A stretch of DNA of 64,000 nucleotides from Streptomyces sp. NBC_00525 (GCF_036346595.1 NZ_CP107834.1:434001-498000); one strand, 5' to 3'; positions 1 through 10,400 are shown, counted from the stretch's first letter. Numbers and translations: made by a program. The notes: generated from the sequence alone by a model not told the origin.

Positions 1-245
1 AGCACGACCCGCTCCGCCACGCAGCGCACGGCGGTCTCCTCGTACACCTCGCGCTCCGCCGTCGTCGCGGGCTGCTCGCCCGGCTCGCAGATGCCGCCGA
101 TCACGGACCACTCGCCGGTGTCGGCCCGCCGGCCCAGGAGGACTCGGCCCTCGTCGTCGAAGACGACGGCGGTGACACCGGGCAGCAGGAGGAGCTGCTG
201 CCCGGCGGTGGCGCGGATCTCTCGGATGAAGTCAGGAATGGCCAT
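1..245 (-). CDS. NUDIX hydrolase (partial, C-terminus outside window)
   Basis: The reverse strand encodes an N-terminal fragment of about 81 residues starting MAIPDFIREIR. It contains a clear NUDIX box: GG-I-C-E-P-GE, then a REV-YEET segment matching GX5EX7REUXEE. This family hydrolyses nucleoside diphosphates linked to another moiety, using a divalent metal held by the REUXEE glutamates. The ATG at 245 is the natural start, 30 bases downstream of the lnt stop on the same strand, so the two are probably co-transcribed. The gene runs off the left edge, so the substrate-defining C-terminal part is not visible and the exact substrate cannot be named. Confidence 0.85.
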   Translation of the reverse strand, partial: MAIPDFIREIRATAGQQLLLLPGVTAVVFDDEGRVLLGRRADTGEWSVIGGICEPGEQPATTAEREVYEETAVRCVAERVV

Positions 246-275
246 GGGTCCGACCCTACGCGGCGGGCCGCCCGG

Positions 276-1871
276 TCAGCCGACGCGCCGGGCGCGCACC
301 GCCCGCGCGCCCGCCCAGCCGAACGCGCCGAGCGCGAGGAGCACCAGCACGCCCTCGGGCAGCGGGCCCATCCGGGTCGCGGGGGTCAGCGAGGAGCGCA
401 GCGGCACCTCGTCGACCAGGGCGTCCGGGGTGAACATCTTCGTCTTCTCCACCACCGTGCCGTCCGGGCGGATCACCGCGCTGACGCCGCTGGTGACGGG
501 GACGACGACGGAGCGGCTGTGCTCGACGGCGCGCACCCGGGACATGGCGAGCTGCTGGTAGGTCATCTCGCTGCGGCCGAAGGTGGCGTTGTTGCTGGGT
601 ACGGCGATGAGCTGGGCGCCGTGTTCGACCGTGTCGCGCACGGCGTCGTCGAACGCGGCCTCGTAGCAGGTGACGAGCCCGGTGTAGGTGCCCGCGAGGT
701 CGAAGACGCCGACCTTCTCCCCCGGCCCGAAGTCGCGCCGCACGCGGTCCACGTCGGAGCTGAAGAGGCGGACGAAGGAGCGCATCGGCATGTACTCGCC
801 GAACGGCTGGATGTGGCGCTTGTCGTACGTGTCCACCGGGCCCTTGTCCGGCTCCCACTGGATGAGGGTGTTGCGCAGGGGCCCCGATTCGGGTTCGACG
901 ACCGCGCCGACGACGGTCGGCACGCCGATCGCCCGCACCGCGTCGTCGATGACGGCCCGCGCGTCCGGGTTGCGGTACGGGTCCAGGTCGGAGGAGTTCT
1001 CCGGCCACAGGACGAAGTCCGGCTGCGGGACCTTTCCGGCCTTCACCTCGCGGGCGAGCTGCTCCGTGCGCTTCGCGTGATTGTCCAGGACGGCGCGGCG
1101 CTGGGCGTTGAAGTCGAGCCCGAGGCGGGGCACGTTGCCCTGGATGGCGGCGACGGTCGCCGTGCCGTCCTCGGCCGCGTCGTCGACGAGCGGCAGCGCC
1201 GCGAGTGCCCCGGCCACCGGGACGAGCACGGCCGCCGCCGCGACGGCCGCGGCCGTGCGGCGCAGTTCGCCGGTGGTGCGGTGCAGGACGACGCGGCGGA
1301 CCGCCTCGAAGAGGCCGAAGCCGCAGAGGACCACGGCGAAGGAGAGCAGCGGGGTGCCGCCGAGCGCGGCGAGCGGCAGGAAGATCCCGTCCGCCTGGCC
1401 GAAGGCGATCTTGCCCCAGGGGAAGCCGCCGAACGGCACCCGTGCGCGGACCGCCTCGTCCAGGGTCCAGACGGCGGCCGCCCACAGCGGTCCGCCGGGG
1501 AGGCGGGAGACGGCGGAGATGCCGATGCAGCCGACCGCGACGAACAGCGCCTCGGCGGCGGCGAGGGCCAGCCACGGCACCGGGCCGACCTCCTCGCCGG
1601 TCCAGTGCAGCAGGGGCAGCATGAAGCCGAGTCCGGCGAGCAGCCCGAGCCCGAAGGCGGCGCGCGCCCGGCGCTCGTACAGCACCCAGCCGAGCAGCGC
1701 GAAGCCGGGCAGAACCAGCCACCACAGGGGCCGGGGCGGGAAGCTGAGATACAGCATCGTCCCGGCGAGGACGGCGGCCGCAGGCCGTACGAGGCGCTTC
1801 GGCAGACCGCCCGTCCGGGAGACGGGGGCGGGGCTCTGCGGTTCGCCGACCTGGGCGATGGTGGTGCTCAC
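276..1871 (-). CDS. lnt: Apolipoprotein N-acyltransferase
   Basis: The product is 531 residues, normal for Lnt. This membrane enzyme moves an acyl chain from phospholipid to the N-terminal cysteine of lipoproteins, the last step of lipoprotein maturation. The N-terminal half is a run of hydrophobic segments. The C-terminal half is a nitrilase-like periplasmic domain carrying the expected catalytic Glu in WPEN, Lys in YDKRH with the following PFGEYMP, and Cys in TCYEAAF. The GTG at 1871 (VSTTIAQVGEPQ) is preferred because the upstream in-frame extension is Arg/Pro-rich and unlike a membrane protein start. The NUDIX gene follows 30 bases downstream. Confidence 0.93.
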   Translation of the reverse strand: MSTTIAQVGEPQSPAPVSRTGGLPKRLVRPAAAVLAGTMLYLSFPPRPLWWLVLPGFALLGWVLYERRARAAFGLGLLAGLGFMLPLLHWTGEEVGPVPWLALAAAEALFVAVGCIGISAVSRLPGGPLWAAAVWTLDEAVRARVPFGGFPWGKIAFGQADGIFLPLAALGGTPLLSFAVVLCGFGLFEAVRRVVLHRTTGELRRTAAAVAAAAVLVPVAGALAALPLVDDAAEDGTATVAAIQGNVPRLGLDFNAQRRAVLDNHAKRTEQLAREVKAGKVPQPDFVLWPENSSDLDPYRNPDARAVIDDAVRAIGVPTVVGAVVEPESGPLRNTLIQWEPDKGPVDTYDKRHIQPFGEYMPMRSFVRLFSSDVDRVRRDFGPGEKVGVFDLAGTYTGLVTCYEAAFDDAVRDTVEHGAQLIAVPSNNATFGRSEMTYQQLAMSRVRAVEHSRSVVVPVTSGVSAVIRPDGTVVEKTKMFTPDALVDEVPLRSSLTPATRMGPLPEGVLVLLALGAFGWAGARAVRARRVG

Positions 1872-2075
1872 CCGGCGGAGTCTACGGTGGCCGGCGGGCC
1901 GCCGGGGAGTCCCGTCCGGGCGGCGGAAGGATGGCGGAATCCCACCCACCGCATCATTTCTCCGCATCTTCCGCCCATATGCCCGGTCCGGCGGTTAGCC
2001 TGTGCGCCAGTCCCCCGCCGACGGGCCGGTTCCGGCCTTCGCGTACGGGACGGTCACCGCCGGGGGACGGACGTG

Positions 2076-3140
2076 ATGAACGAATCAGCGGGGCGGGGGC
2101 ACGGCGTCCCGGACGCGGTGGACGCGCCGGAGGGCCGCGCCGCCTCCGATGTCGCCGGGGCCCTGATCCTCGCCGCGTGTGCGATCTGGACGCTGGTCAG
2201 CGCGGCGGGCCGGGAGACCAGGCCGGAGGGGGTGCTGCTGGCGCTGCTGGCCGTCGCGGCGGGCTTCGCCTGCGGGCGCATCTGCGGGACGCTGCTGCCG
2301 GTGGCCGGGGCAGCGGGCGCCGCGGTCGCGGCGCTGCTCCTGGCCCTCGTCTGGCGGCACGGCATTCCGGGGGCGGCGGCCGCCGCGGACCGGGCGCCGG
2401 GGCAGAGCGGGGCGGCCGCCGCGCTGCTGGTGCTCGCCGCCGGGGCCGCCTGCTGTGCGGCGGCGGGGGCGCGGCGGGGGCCGCTGCGCGCACTGCTGCG
2501 GCTGCCGGCGCTCGGGGCCGCCGGTCTCTCGCTGGCGCTGGACTCGGTGGCCGGGTTCGCGGCGGCGCTCGGGGTGCTGCTGTGTTCGCTGGCCGCCGAC
2601 CGGACGCGGCACCGGCTGCTCGGGCTGACCGGCCTGGCGCTGGCGGCCGGGCTGGTGGTGGGCGTCTCGTGGGCCGTGGCGGAGGAGACGCTGCCCGAGG
2701 GGCTGACGATCACCCTGGAGGGCCGGCTCACGCAGAACCGGGTGGAGCTGTGGCAGGACGCGGCCCGGCTGGCGGAGGGCAACCCGGTCCTCGGGGTGGG
2801 GCCCGGCCGCTTCGACGAGCTGAGTCCGACCGCGCGCCAGAGCCTCGGCTCGGACGGGAAACCGCACTCGGCGCCGTGGCAGCAGGCGGCGGAGCAGGGG
2901 GTCGTGGGGGTGGTGCTGCTGGGCGCCGCGTTCGGCTGGCTGCTGTACGCGCTGGGCCGCTCGGCGCGTCCCACGGCGGTGGTCCTGTCGGCGGGCGCGG
3001 CGCTGACGGCGCTGGCCGCGCTGGCGAGCGTGGGCAACGCGCTGAGCTTCACGCCGGTGACGGCGGGGGCGGGGCTCCTGGCCGGGCTGGCGTCGGCACG
3101 GCGCCCGATCGGGGCGGGCGGTCAGGCGCCTGCCGGATAG
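2076..3140 (+). CDS. O-antigen-ligase-like integral membrane protein
   Basis: The product is 354 residues, mostly Ala/Leu/Val-rich transmembrane segments. Near residue 230 there is a more polar loop with TQNRVELWQDAARLAEGNP and GVGPGRFDELSP. Arg-x-x-x-Trp followed by a G-x-G-P-G-x-F segment is characteristic of the O-antigen ligase/polymerase (WzyC-like) family, which handles polyprenyl-linked glycans. ATG 2076 is preceded by a GGGGGA ribosome site at good distance; GTG 2073 is an alternative. A TAGCCT hexamer at 1996-2001 could be the -10 of its promoter. No glycan cluster surrounds it, so the substrate is unknown. The 3' end overlaps the convergent next gene by 19 bases. Confidence 0.7.
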   Translation: MNESAGRGHGVPDAVDAPEGRAASDVAGALILAACAIWTLVSAAGRETRPEGVLLALLAVAAGFACGRICGTLLPVAGAAGAAVAALLLALVWRHGIPGAAAAADRAPGQSGAAAALLVLAAGAACCAAAGARRGPLRALLRLPALGAAGLSLALDSVAGFAAALGVLLCSLAADRTRHRLLGLTGLALAAGLVVGVSWAVAEETLPEGLTITLEGRLTQNRVELWQDAARLAEGNPVLGVGPGRFDELSPTARQSLGSDGKPHSAPWQQAAEQGVVGVVLLGAAFGWLLYALGRSARPTAVVLSAGAALTALAALASVGNALSFTPVTAGAGLLAGLASARRPIGAGGQAPAG

Positions 3141-3685
3141 CCGGTGGACGGGAGGCGCAGCCGGGCGCGGATGAACCGTACGCCGGCCTCGGCGTCGTCC
3201 ACCGTGATGGTGAACGTGCGCCCGTCGCCGAGCCGCAGCACCAGGCCCTCGCCGCGCCGCACCACCACGGCCGTGCCCTTCTCCGGGCGCCAGCGGTAGC
3301 CCCAGCCGCCCCACTGGCGCGGGGTGACCCGGGGCGCGAAGTCGGCGGCCACCACCTGGGTGAGCAGGATGCGGCGGCGCGGCAGACCCATGTGGCCGCA
3401 GCGCACCTCCAGGGCGTCGCCGTCCACCCGGACCGCGACGTTCACGAAGGCGAGCGTGCCGAACAGCATGAGCAGCCCGGCCGCCACGCAGCCGATGACC
3501 GACATCAGCAGCGGGGCGATGCCGGAGGCCCAGCTGGAGCTGACGGCGAGCTGGATGCCCAGCGCCAGGCAGGCGGCGCCCAGCGCGGCGAGGACCCATT
3601 GGGTGCGGTTGGTGGCCCGGCCGACCCAGACCTGCGAGTGGGTTCCGGTTCCGGTGTGCTTCGGTTCTCCGGGGTGCTCCCTCAT
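3122..3685 (-). CDS. Membrane-anchored PH-like domain protein
   Basis: The product is 187 residues. A polar N-terminus of about 28 residues precedes two hydrophobic segments (about 30-50 and 58-80). The rest is a beta-rich soluble region with a VDGDALEVRCG strand and a WGYRWRPEKGTAVVVRRGEGLVL block. This layout resembles the PH-domain-containing membrane proteins common in Streptomyces, whose function is mostly unknown. The gene is convergent with and slightly overlaps the upstream membrane gene. Family assignment rests on general layout only. Confidence 0.6.
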   Translation of the reverse strand: MREHPGEPKHTGTGTHSQVWVGRATNRTQWVLAALGAACLALGIQLAVSSSWASGIAPLLMSVIGCVAAGLLMLFGTLAFVNVAVRVDGDALEVRCGHMGLPRRRILLTQVVAADFAPRVTPRQWGGWGYRWRPEKGTAVVVRRGEGLVLRLGDGRTFTITVDDAEAGVRFIRARLRLPSTGYPAGA

Positions 3686-3754
3686 GCCCAGCAGCGTACT
3701 GAAGAACGGGCGCGCGGGAACGGTCCCGAACGCGCCGGCGGGGCCGTCCGGGGG

Positions 3755-4531
3755 TCAGCGCACGGAGTCGACGGCGGCCAGCCCGCGGCCTTGCGGGTAG
3801 GCCAGGGCGGCCCGCGGCAGCTCTGCGGCGCGGCCGCTGAGAATGACCGCGATGGCGGAGGAGGGTTCGGCCGACGGAGCGGGTTCGGCACCGATCCGGC
3901 GCAGCGCCTGGGCGGCGACGGCGCCGGCCGACCCGTACAGGGTGACCGGGGGTCCGCCGACGGCGGCGTGGATGCGCTCGGCGAGCAGCTCGTAGTGGGT
4001 GCAGCCGAGGACGACGGCCCGTACGTCGGGCGGGGTGAGCGCGGCGGCGGCGGCCACCGCCCTGTCGATGCGGTCCTCGTCGGCGTACTGGACGGCGTCG
4101 GCGAGGCCGGGGCAGGGCACCTCGGTGACGGTGGCGGAGCCGGCGAAGTCACGGATCAGCCCGCGCTGGTAGGCGCTGCCGGTGGTGGCCGGGGTGGCCC
4201 AGATCGCGACGGAGCCGCCGTCCGCGGCGGCGGGCTTGATCGCCGGGACCGTGCCGATGACGGGCAGGCCGGGCTCCAGCTCGGCGCGCAGGGTGTCCAG
4301 CGCGTGCACGGAGGCGGTGTTGCAGGCGACGATCAGCGCGTCGGGCCGGTGGGCGGCGGCGGCGCGGGCGACCGCGAGCGCGTGCTCGGTGACGTCCTCG
4401 GGGGTGCGGGGGCCCCAGGGCATGCCGTCCGGGTCGGAGGAGAGCACCAGGTCCGCGTCCGGTCGCAGCCGGCGTACCGCGGCGGCGGCAGCGAGCAGTC
4501 CGATTCCGGAGTCCATCAGTGCGATCTTCAC
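3755..4531 (-). CDS. Glutamate racemase family protein (MurI-like)
   Basis: The product is 258 residues, the usual length for Asp/Glu racemases. The two catalytic cysteines are present in ACNTAS (Cys70) and GCTHY (Cys177), and the N-terminus DSGIGLL matches the substrate-binding DSGxGGL motif. The family interconverts L- and D-glutamate for peptidoglycan without a cofactor. The start is divergent from the glycosyltransferase gene, only 58 bases away. Actinomycetes often have more than one member, so this may not be the essential MurI and its substrate specificity is open. Confidence 0.82.
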   Translation of the reverse strand: MKIALMDSGIGLLAAAAAVRRLRPDADLVLSSDPDGMPWGPRTPEDVTEHALAVARAAAAHRPDALIVACNTASVHALDTLRAELEPGLPVIGTVPAIKPAAADGGSVAIWATPATTGSAYQRGLIRDFAGSATVTEVPCPGLADAVQYADEDRIDRAVAAAAALTPPDVRAVVLGCTHYELLAERIHAAVGGPPVTLYGSAGAVAAQALRRIGAEPAPSAEPSSAIAVILSGRAAELPRAALAYPQGRGLAAVDSVR

Positions 4532-4554
4532 CCGGTCACCATAGTCGACCGCCC

Positions 4555-4582
4555 TTGCGGTCCCCGCTCAGTGGTGCAGACT
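4555..4582 (+). promoter_or_regulatory. Putative promoter of the HpnB-like gene
   Basis: TTGCGG at 4555-4560 and CAGACT at 4577-4582 are 16 bases apart. The hexamer ends 7 bases before the ATG at 4590, and no ribosome-binding sequence precedes that ATG, so a leaderless transcript is likely. Confidence 0.4.
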
Positions 4583-4589
4583 TCCGCCA

Positions 4590-5762
4590 ATGAGCGCCGT
4601 TGCCTGGATCGCCGTGGGTTCGCTTGTCGCGTGGGTGTGGCTGTTGCTGGGCCAGGGGTTCTTCTGGCGCGCCGACCAGCGGCTGCCGAGCCGGGCGGCG
4701 CCGGAGCGCTGGCCCTCGGTCGCGGTGGTGGTGCCGGCGCGCGACGAGGCGGCGATGCTGCCGGTGAGTCTGCCGTCGCTGCTGGCGCAGGACTATCCGG
4801 GGCCCGTCGAGATCTTCCTCGTCGACGACTGCAGCAAGGACGGCACGGGGGACGTCGCCCGCGCGCTGTCCGTGCGGTACGGGGGTGTGCCGGTGACCGT
4901 GGTCTCGCCCGGCGAGCCGGAGCCCGGCTGGACGGGCAAGCTCTGGGCCGTGCGCCACGGGATGACGCTGGCCCGGTCGCGGGAGCCGGAGTACCTGCTG
5001 CTGACGGACGCGGACATCGCGCACGAGCCGGACAGCCTGCGGGAGCTGGTGTCGGCGGCGGAGACGGGCGGCTTCGACCTGGTCTCGCAGATGGCGCGGC
5101 TGCGGGTGGCGAGTGTGTGGGAGCGGCTGGTGGTGCCGGCCTTCGTCTACTTCTTCGCGCAGCTGTATCCGTTCCGGTGGATCAACCGGAACACCGGGCG
5201 GACGGCCGCCGCGGCGGGGGGTTGTGTGCTGCTGCGGACGGAGGCGGCGGTGCGCGCGGGGGTGCCGGATTCGATCCGGCAGGCGGTGATCGACGATGTG
5301 TCGCTGGCCCGCGCGGTGCGGCGGTCGGGCGGCCGGATCTGGCTGGGGCTCGCGGAGCGGGTGGACAGTGTGCGGCCCTATCCGGGCCTGGGCGATCTGT
5401 GGCTGATGGTCGCGCGGAGCGCGTACGCCCAGTTGCGGCACCGTCCGTCGGTGCTGCTCGGCACGGTGCTCGGGCTCGCGCTGGTCTATCTGGTCCCGCC
5501 GGCCGCGCTGATCGCCGGGGTGCTGGGCGGGGACGCGGCGGCGGCGTGGGCCGGGGGGCTCGCGTGGGCCGTCATGGCGGGGACGTACATGCCGACGCTG
5601 GGCTACTACCGGCAGTCGCTGTGGCTCGCCCCGCTGCTGCCGTTCACCGCGCTGCTGTACCTGCTGATGACCGTCGATTCGGCGGTCAGGCACCACCGGG
5701 GGCGCGGTGCGGCCTGGAAGGGGCGTACGTACGCCCGTCCCGAGGCCGCACCGGACCAGTGA
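4590..5762 (+). CDS. hpnB: HpnB-like glycosyltransferase family 2 protein
   Basis: The product is 390 residues. An N-terminal membrane segment (about 1-22) is followed by a GT2 catalytic domain with VVVPARDEA near 46, LVDDCSKDGT near 77 and a DADIAH metal-binding motif near 138. A VIDDVSLARAVRRSGG acceptor region follows, then three or four C-terminal membrane helices. This arrangement matches the hopene-associated glycosyltransferase HpnB. No squalene/hopene genes lie in the window, so the hopanoid link comes from family resemblance alone. A hydrophobic start right at the ATG and the probable leaderless promoter support the chosen start. Confidence 0.8.
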   Translation: MSAVAWIAVGSLVAWVWLLLGQGFFWRADQRLPSRAAPERWPSVAVVVPARDEAAMLPVSLPSLLAQDYPGPVEIFLVDDCSKDGTGDVARALSVRYGGVPVTVVSPGEPEPGWTGKLWAVRHGMTLARSREPEYLLLTDADIAHEPDSLRELVSAAETGGFDLVSQMARLRVASVWERLVVPAFVYFFAQLYPFRWINRNTGRTAAAAGGCVLLRTEAAVRAGVPDSIRQAVIDDVSLARAVRRSGGRIWLGLAERVDSVRPYPGLGDLWLMVARSAYAQLRHRPSVLLGTVLGLALVYLVPPAALIAGVLGGDAAAAWAGGLAWAVMAGTYMPTLGYYRQSLWLAPLLPFTALLYLLMTVDSAVRHHRGRGAAWKGRTYARPEAAPDQ

Positions 5763-5774
5763 TTCGGCGCGGGC

Positions 5775-7097
5775 TCACTTGCGGCCCGGCGTCCAGTTCA
5801 TGCCCCAGCCGTAGGCGTGGTCGATGGTGCGCTGCGGGCTGACCCCGCGCTGCGGCACCAGGTAGCGGGCCTCGCGCTGCACGGTGAGGTCGTTGCCGGT
5901 GTTGGTGATGAGCGCGAGCGCGCAGACCGTGGACGGCACGGTGCACTCGTCGAGCGAGAAGTCGATCGGCGCGCCGTGCTGCGGCTGGAGGGTGACCGTG
6001 GCGTGCAGGTCGGCGAAGCTCCGGGCCCCCTCGTAGATGGTGACGAAGATCAGGACCCGGCGCAGCTGTGCCTTGTGGTCGAGGTTGATCGTCAGGTTCT
6101 CGCCGGTGCTGACGGCGCCGGTGCGGTCGTCGCCGTCGAGGTGGATGAACGGCGGCTGGTGGAGCGCGCCGAAGGCGTTGCCCAGGGCCTGGACGACGCC
6201 CTTGCGGCCGTCGGCCAGCTCGTACAGGGCGCACAGGTCGAGGTCGAGGTCGGAGTGGTTCGCCACGGCCCGGCCGAGCTTGCTGCCCCAGCCCTTGAAC
6301 TGCTTGCGGACCTCCCAGTTGAGGTTGACGCGCATCGCGCCGGACGTGCCGCCCTGCTTGGTGAGCGAGACGGACGGCGCCTCCTTGGTGAGCGTCACCT
6401 TGGTCAGCCGGACGGGCTGGGTGACGGGCGGTGCCGGAGGGGCGGGCGGTACGGGCGGGGCCATCGGGGGCGCCATCGGGGCGGCGATGGTCGGCTGCTG
6501 GGGCTGCGGGTAGGACGGGGGCGGGGCGGCCGGGGCCCGGTGGGGCTGCGGGGCCGCCTGGGGCTGCTGGGGCTCGTCCACGGAGATCCCGAAGTCGGTG
6601 GCGAGCCCTTCGAGCCCGGAGCCGTAGCCCTGGCCGACCGCGCGGAACTTCCAGGCGCCCTGGCGCCGGTAGAGCTCACCGAGGATGAAGGCGGTCTCCA
6701 CGGTGGCGTCGGTGCTGTCGAACCGGGCGATCTCGGCGCCGCCGGCCGCGTCCAGGACGCGTACGTAGAGGCCGCTCACCCGGCCGAAGGTGCCGCCGTC
6801 CGCCGAGGCGGCCAGCACCACGCGGTCGATGGCCGGCTCCACCCGCGCCAGATCGACGGCCAGGGTGTCGGTCGCCGTGCCGCCCGCCGTGCGCTTGCCC
6901 TCGTGGCGCACCGCGCCGGAGGTGTGGGACGGCTGGTTGTAGAAGACGAAGTCCCCGTCGTTGCGCACCTTTCCGGAGCCGAGGAGCAGGAGCGCCGAGG
7001 CGTCCACGTCCGGTGCGCCCGGAGCGGTGCGCCACCCCAGTTCGACACGCACGGCCTGGGCCGTCACTGGGACATTGGTTCCCTTTTGCATGGTCAT
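5775..7097 (-). CDS. Double TerD-domain tellurium-resistance family protein (TerA-like)
   Basis: The product is 440 residues with two TerD-type beta-sandwich domains. Domain 1 (about 1-165) begins [11 protein letters not shown] and contains [28 protein letters not shown] Pro/Ala/Met/Gln-rich linker (about 170-215) follows. Domain 2 (about 225-440) contains [15 protein letters not shown] and [10 protein letters not shown]. TerD domains bind calcium through Asp clusters, and Ter proteins are associated with tellurite and stress resistance; their molecular role is unclear. ATG 7097 is chosen over 7109 and 7091 because GGGGGCGAG lies just upstream. It is divergent from the NRPS operon and there is no reason to place it in that pathway. 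Confidence 0.8.
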   Translation of the reverse strand: MTMQKGTNVPVTAQAVRVELGWRTAPGAPDVDASALLLLGSGKVRNDGDFVFYNQPSHTSGAVRHEGKRTAGGTATDTLAVDLARVEPAIDRVVLAASADGGTFGRVSGLYVRVLDAAGGAEIARFDSTDATVETAFILGELYRRQGAWKFRAVGQGYGSGLEGLATDFGISVDEPQQPQAAPQPHRAPAAPPPSYPQPQQPTIAAPMAPPMAPPVPPAPPAPPVTQPVRLTKVTLTKEAPSVSLTKQGGTSGAMRVNLNWEVRKQFKGWGSKLGRAVANHSDLDLDLCALYELADGRKGVVQALGNAFGALHQPPFIHLDGDDRTGAVSTGENLTINLDHKAQLRRVLIFVTIYEGARSFADLHATVTLQPQHGAPIDFSLDECTVPSTVCALALITNTGNDLTVQREARYLVPQRGVSPQRTIDHAYGWGMNWTPGRK

Positions 7098-7473
7098 GCT
7101 CGCCCCCATCACGAGTCCGCTGCCGAGACCTTTCCGGGTCAACCTAATGCCCACCGCGCCGCTGTGCCCAAAGAGGGGCCGAGGCCGTGCGAAGGAGCCG
7201 GCGCGGCCGGGTCCGCCGGGGCTCCGCGCGCCGGCGTTCCGGGGCATATTCCGGTCGTTTCCGCTGCTCCGGCGCGGTAGCGGGTTTGAACCGAACCACG
7301 GGCACTTTGGTCCAGACCATTGACCCGTCGTCCGAGGTCTCTCTAGCATCTGCGGCATCACGGCCCCCCTCGGACCCCCGTCCCCCTGCTCTCACGTCCC
7401 CCGCGCAGGCCGTGCATCCCTATGGTTTCGGCCAGTTCGGCCGGCCGACCGCAGCCCGGCCCCCAGGAGCGTC
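7098..7473. other. Divergent intergenic region between TerD gene and NRPS operon
   Basis: These 376 bases separate the leftward TerD-domain gene from the rightward NRPS operon. They hold the DasR-like promoter at 7308-7349 and an AGGAG ribosome site at 7465-7469, four bases before the NRPS start. The stretch 7257-7325 is less GC-rich than its surroundings. No convincing small gene was found, and the promoter of the leftward gene was not clear. Confidence 0.6.
7308..7349 (+). promoter_or_regulatory. NRPS operon promoter with DasR-like operator
   Basis: TGGTCCAGACCA (7308-7319) is a palindrome with TGGTC/GACCA arms and centre CA. It is directly followed by a -35 TTGACC (7320-7325), an 18-base spacer and a -10 TAGCAT (7344-7349). 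The operator matches the core of the Streptomyces DasR responsive element (TGGTCTAGACCA type) and the element found in chitinase promoters. DasR is a GntR-family repressor released by phosphorylated glucosamine. The predicted transcript starts near 7356 and has a leader of about 118 bases. It is the only recognisable promoter for the eight-gene operon. Confidence 0.7.
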
Positions 7474-10400
7474 ATGTCCGTACCGGACCCGCAGCCCCAC
7501 ACCCCGGCACCCGCGGCACCCGCGCCCCCGGCGGGTCCGCACACGGAGGCGGTTCTCTCCGTCGGGCAGGAACGGCTGTGGTTCCTGGACCAGTTCGAGC
7601 CGGGGGACCCGGCGTACAACATCCCGCTGGTGCTCCGGTTCACCGGACCGCTCAGCAAGGAGGCGCTGAGCGCCGCCCTGGACGCGGTGACCGCCCGCCA
7701 CGAGGCCCTGCGCAGCCGGTTCCCCGCCGTCGACGGACGCCCGTACGTGGTGGTCGATCCGCCGGCACCCGTACCGCTGGACAGCGTCGACCTGCGCCAC
7801 CACCCGGACGCCGATGTCCTGGCGCGGATCGGCGAGTTCACCAACCGGCCGTTCGACCTGGCGCAGGGCCCGCCGCTGCGCGCCGCCCTGCTGCGCACCG
7901 GCGAGCACGCGTACACGTTCTGCCTCGTCGTGCACCACATCGCCGCCGACGGCTGGTCGCTCGGGCTGCTGCGCTCCGAACTCGCCGCGCTCTACTCGGC
8001 CCACCGCACGGGCACCGCCGCCGAACTGGCCGAACCCGGCTCCTATCCGGCGCACGCGGCCGGGGAGCGCGCCTGGCTGGACGGCCCCGAGGCCGCCGCC
8101 GCGCTCGACCACTGGCGGCAGCTGCTCCACGCCGCGCCGCCCCTGGCACTCCCCCTGGAACATCCCCGACCCGAGACGCCCAGCAGTCTCGGCGCCTACC
8201 ACACCCGCGTCCTGCACGGGCTGGGCGGCGCGGTGGAGTCCTTCGCGCGGGCCCGCCGGCTCACCCCGTTCATGGTGCTCGCCGCCGCCTACCAGGCACT
8301 GCTGCACCGCTGCACCGGCCAGGACGACTTCTGCGTCGGCGTGCCCACCGCCGCGCGGACCACCGTCGACAGCGAGCGGACCGTGGGCTACTTCTCCTCC
8401 ACCCTCGTCCTGCGCGCGGACTTCACCGCGGCCCCCTCCTTCGACACCCTGCTGCGCCGGCTGCGGGGCGACTGGCTCCGCGCCCTGACGCACGGCCGCG
8501 TCCCGTTCGAGCGGCTCACCGAGGAGCTGCGGCACAACCGGGACACCGGCCGCACCCCCGTCTTCCAGACCCTGCTGACCGTGCACACCCAGAGCGGCGG
8601 CGCCCTCGGCGAACACCGCTTCGCCGACCTCGTCTGCGCCGAGGGGGACGGCGGGCACACCGCGGCCAAGTTCGAACTGAGCCTGGACATCCGCCCGGAC
8701 GGCGACGACCTGCACGCCGTCTTCGGCCACCGCACCGACCTCCTCGGCGCCGAACAGGTCGCCCGGCTGGCCGCCCGCTTCGAGACCCTGCTCCGCGCGG
8801 CCCTGGCGGCGCCGGACACCCCCGTGCACCGGCTGCCCCTGCTCGGCGCGGACGAGGAGGCGCTGTGCCGGGCCGAGGCGACCGGGCCCGCGCTCGCGGC
8901 GCATCCGCCGACGGTCCTCGCCGCGATCGACCGGGCGGCGGAGCTGGTGCCCGGCGCCCCGGCCGTGGCCGGCCCCGACGAGAGCCTCACGCGCGCCGAA
9001 CTCGCGGCGGCCGGCCGGGAACTGGCCGCCCGGCTGCTGGCCCGCGGGGTCCGCCGCGGCGACCTCGTCGCGTTCTGCCTGCCGCGCGGCCCGCGGCCGG
9101 TCGTGGCCATGCTCGCCGCCTGGCGCGTCGGCGCCGGTTACCTGGCCCTGGACCCGGAATACCCCGGCGCCCGGCTCGACTTCATGCTGCGGGACAGCGG
9201 GGCCGCGGTCCTGCTCACCGCGGACGGCGCGCCCGTGGACGGCATCGACACGGACGTCCCCGTCCTGTCCGTCACCCCCGGCCCCACCGACCCGGCCGGA
9301 CCGGGCGGCCCCGCCGGCCCGCTGCCCGGCCCCGGCACCGAGGCGGGCCCGGACGACCCCGCGTACGTCATCTACACCTCGGGCTCCACCGGCACGCCCA
9401 AGGGCGTCCTCGTCCCGCACCGCGCCCTCGCGGCCCGGGTCGCCTGGATGCGCGAGGGCTACGGGCTGACCGGGGCGGACCGGGTCCTGCACAGCGCCTC
9501 GCTCTCCTTCGACACCAGCGCCGAGGAGATCTTCCCGGCCCTGGCGGCGGGCGCGGTCCTGGTCACCGCACGGCCGGGGGCCGCACTCGCCGACCAGCTG
9601 GCCGAGCCCTACACGGCCGGGATCACCGTCCTGGACCTGCCGACCCCCTACTGGCACCACCTCGTCGCCGACCTCGACGAGACCCCGTGGCCGGACACGC
9701 TGCGCCTGCTCGTCCTCGGCGCCGACCAGGTGCGCCCGGAGGCGGTCGCCGCCTGGCGGGCCCGGTTCGGCGACACCGTGCGGCTGGTCAACTCCTACGG
9801 CCCGACCGAGACCTCGATCATCGCCACCACGGCGGACCTCGGGGCCGGCGACGAGCGGCGCAGGCCGCCCATCGGCCGCCCCATCGGCGGGACGACCCTG
9901 GCCGTGCTGGACCGCGCCGGCAGTCCCGTGCCGCCCGGCACGCCCGGCGAGCTGGTGATCGGCGGCGCCGGGGTCGGCGACGGCTACCTGGGCCGCCCCG
10001 GAGCCACCGCCCGGTCCTTCGTCCCCGATCCGGACGGGCCGCCCGGCGCCCGCCGCTACCGCACCGGGGACCGGGTGCGCCGCCGCGCCGACGGACAGCT
10101 GGAGTTCCTGGGCCGGCTGGACGGCCAGGTCAAGGTGCGCGGGTTCCGGGTCGAGCCCGGTGAGGTCGAGGTGGCGCTCGCCGCCCTGCCCTCGGTGGCG
10201 GAGGCCGTGGTGTCCGTCCGGGGCGACCGGCTGACCGCCCATGTCGTACCGGCCCCGGCACAGGCCGCCCCCGACCCCGCCCGGCTGCGCGCCGAGCTGG
10301 CCGCAGTGCTGCCGCCGCACCTCGTCCCCGACACCTGGGCCGTGCTCGACCGCCTGCCGCTCGGCCCCAACGGCAAGGTGGACCGGGCGGCCCTGCCGGA

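Noticed and set aside
519..2075. Upstream extension of the O-antigen-ligase-like gene back to 519.
   Set aside because: It would lie antisense to lnt over its full length. The ATG at 2076 has a ribosome site and the membrane protein begins there.
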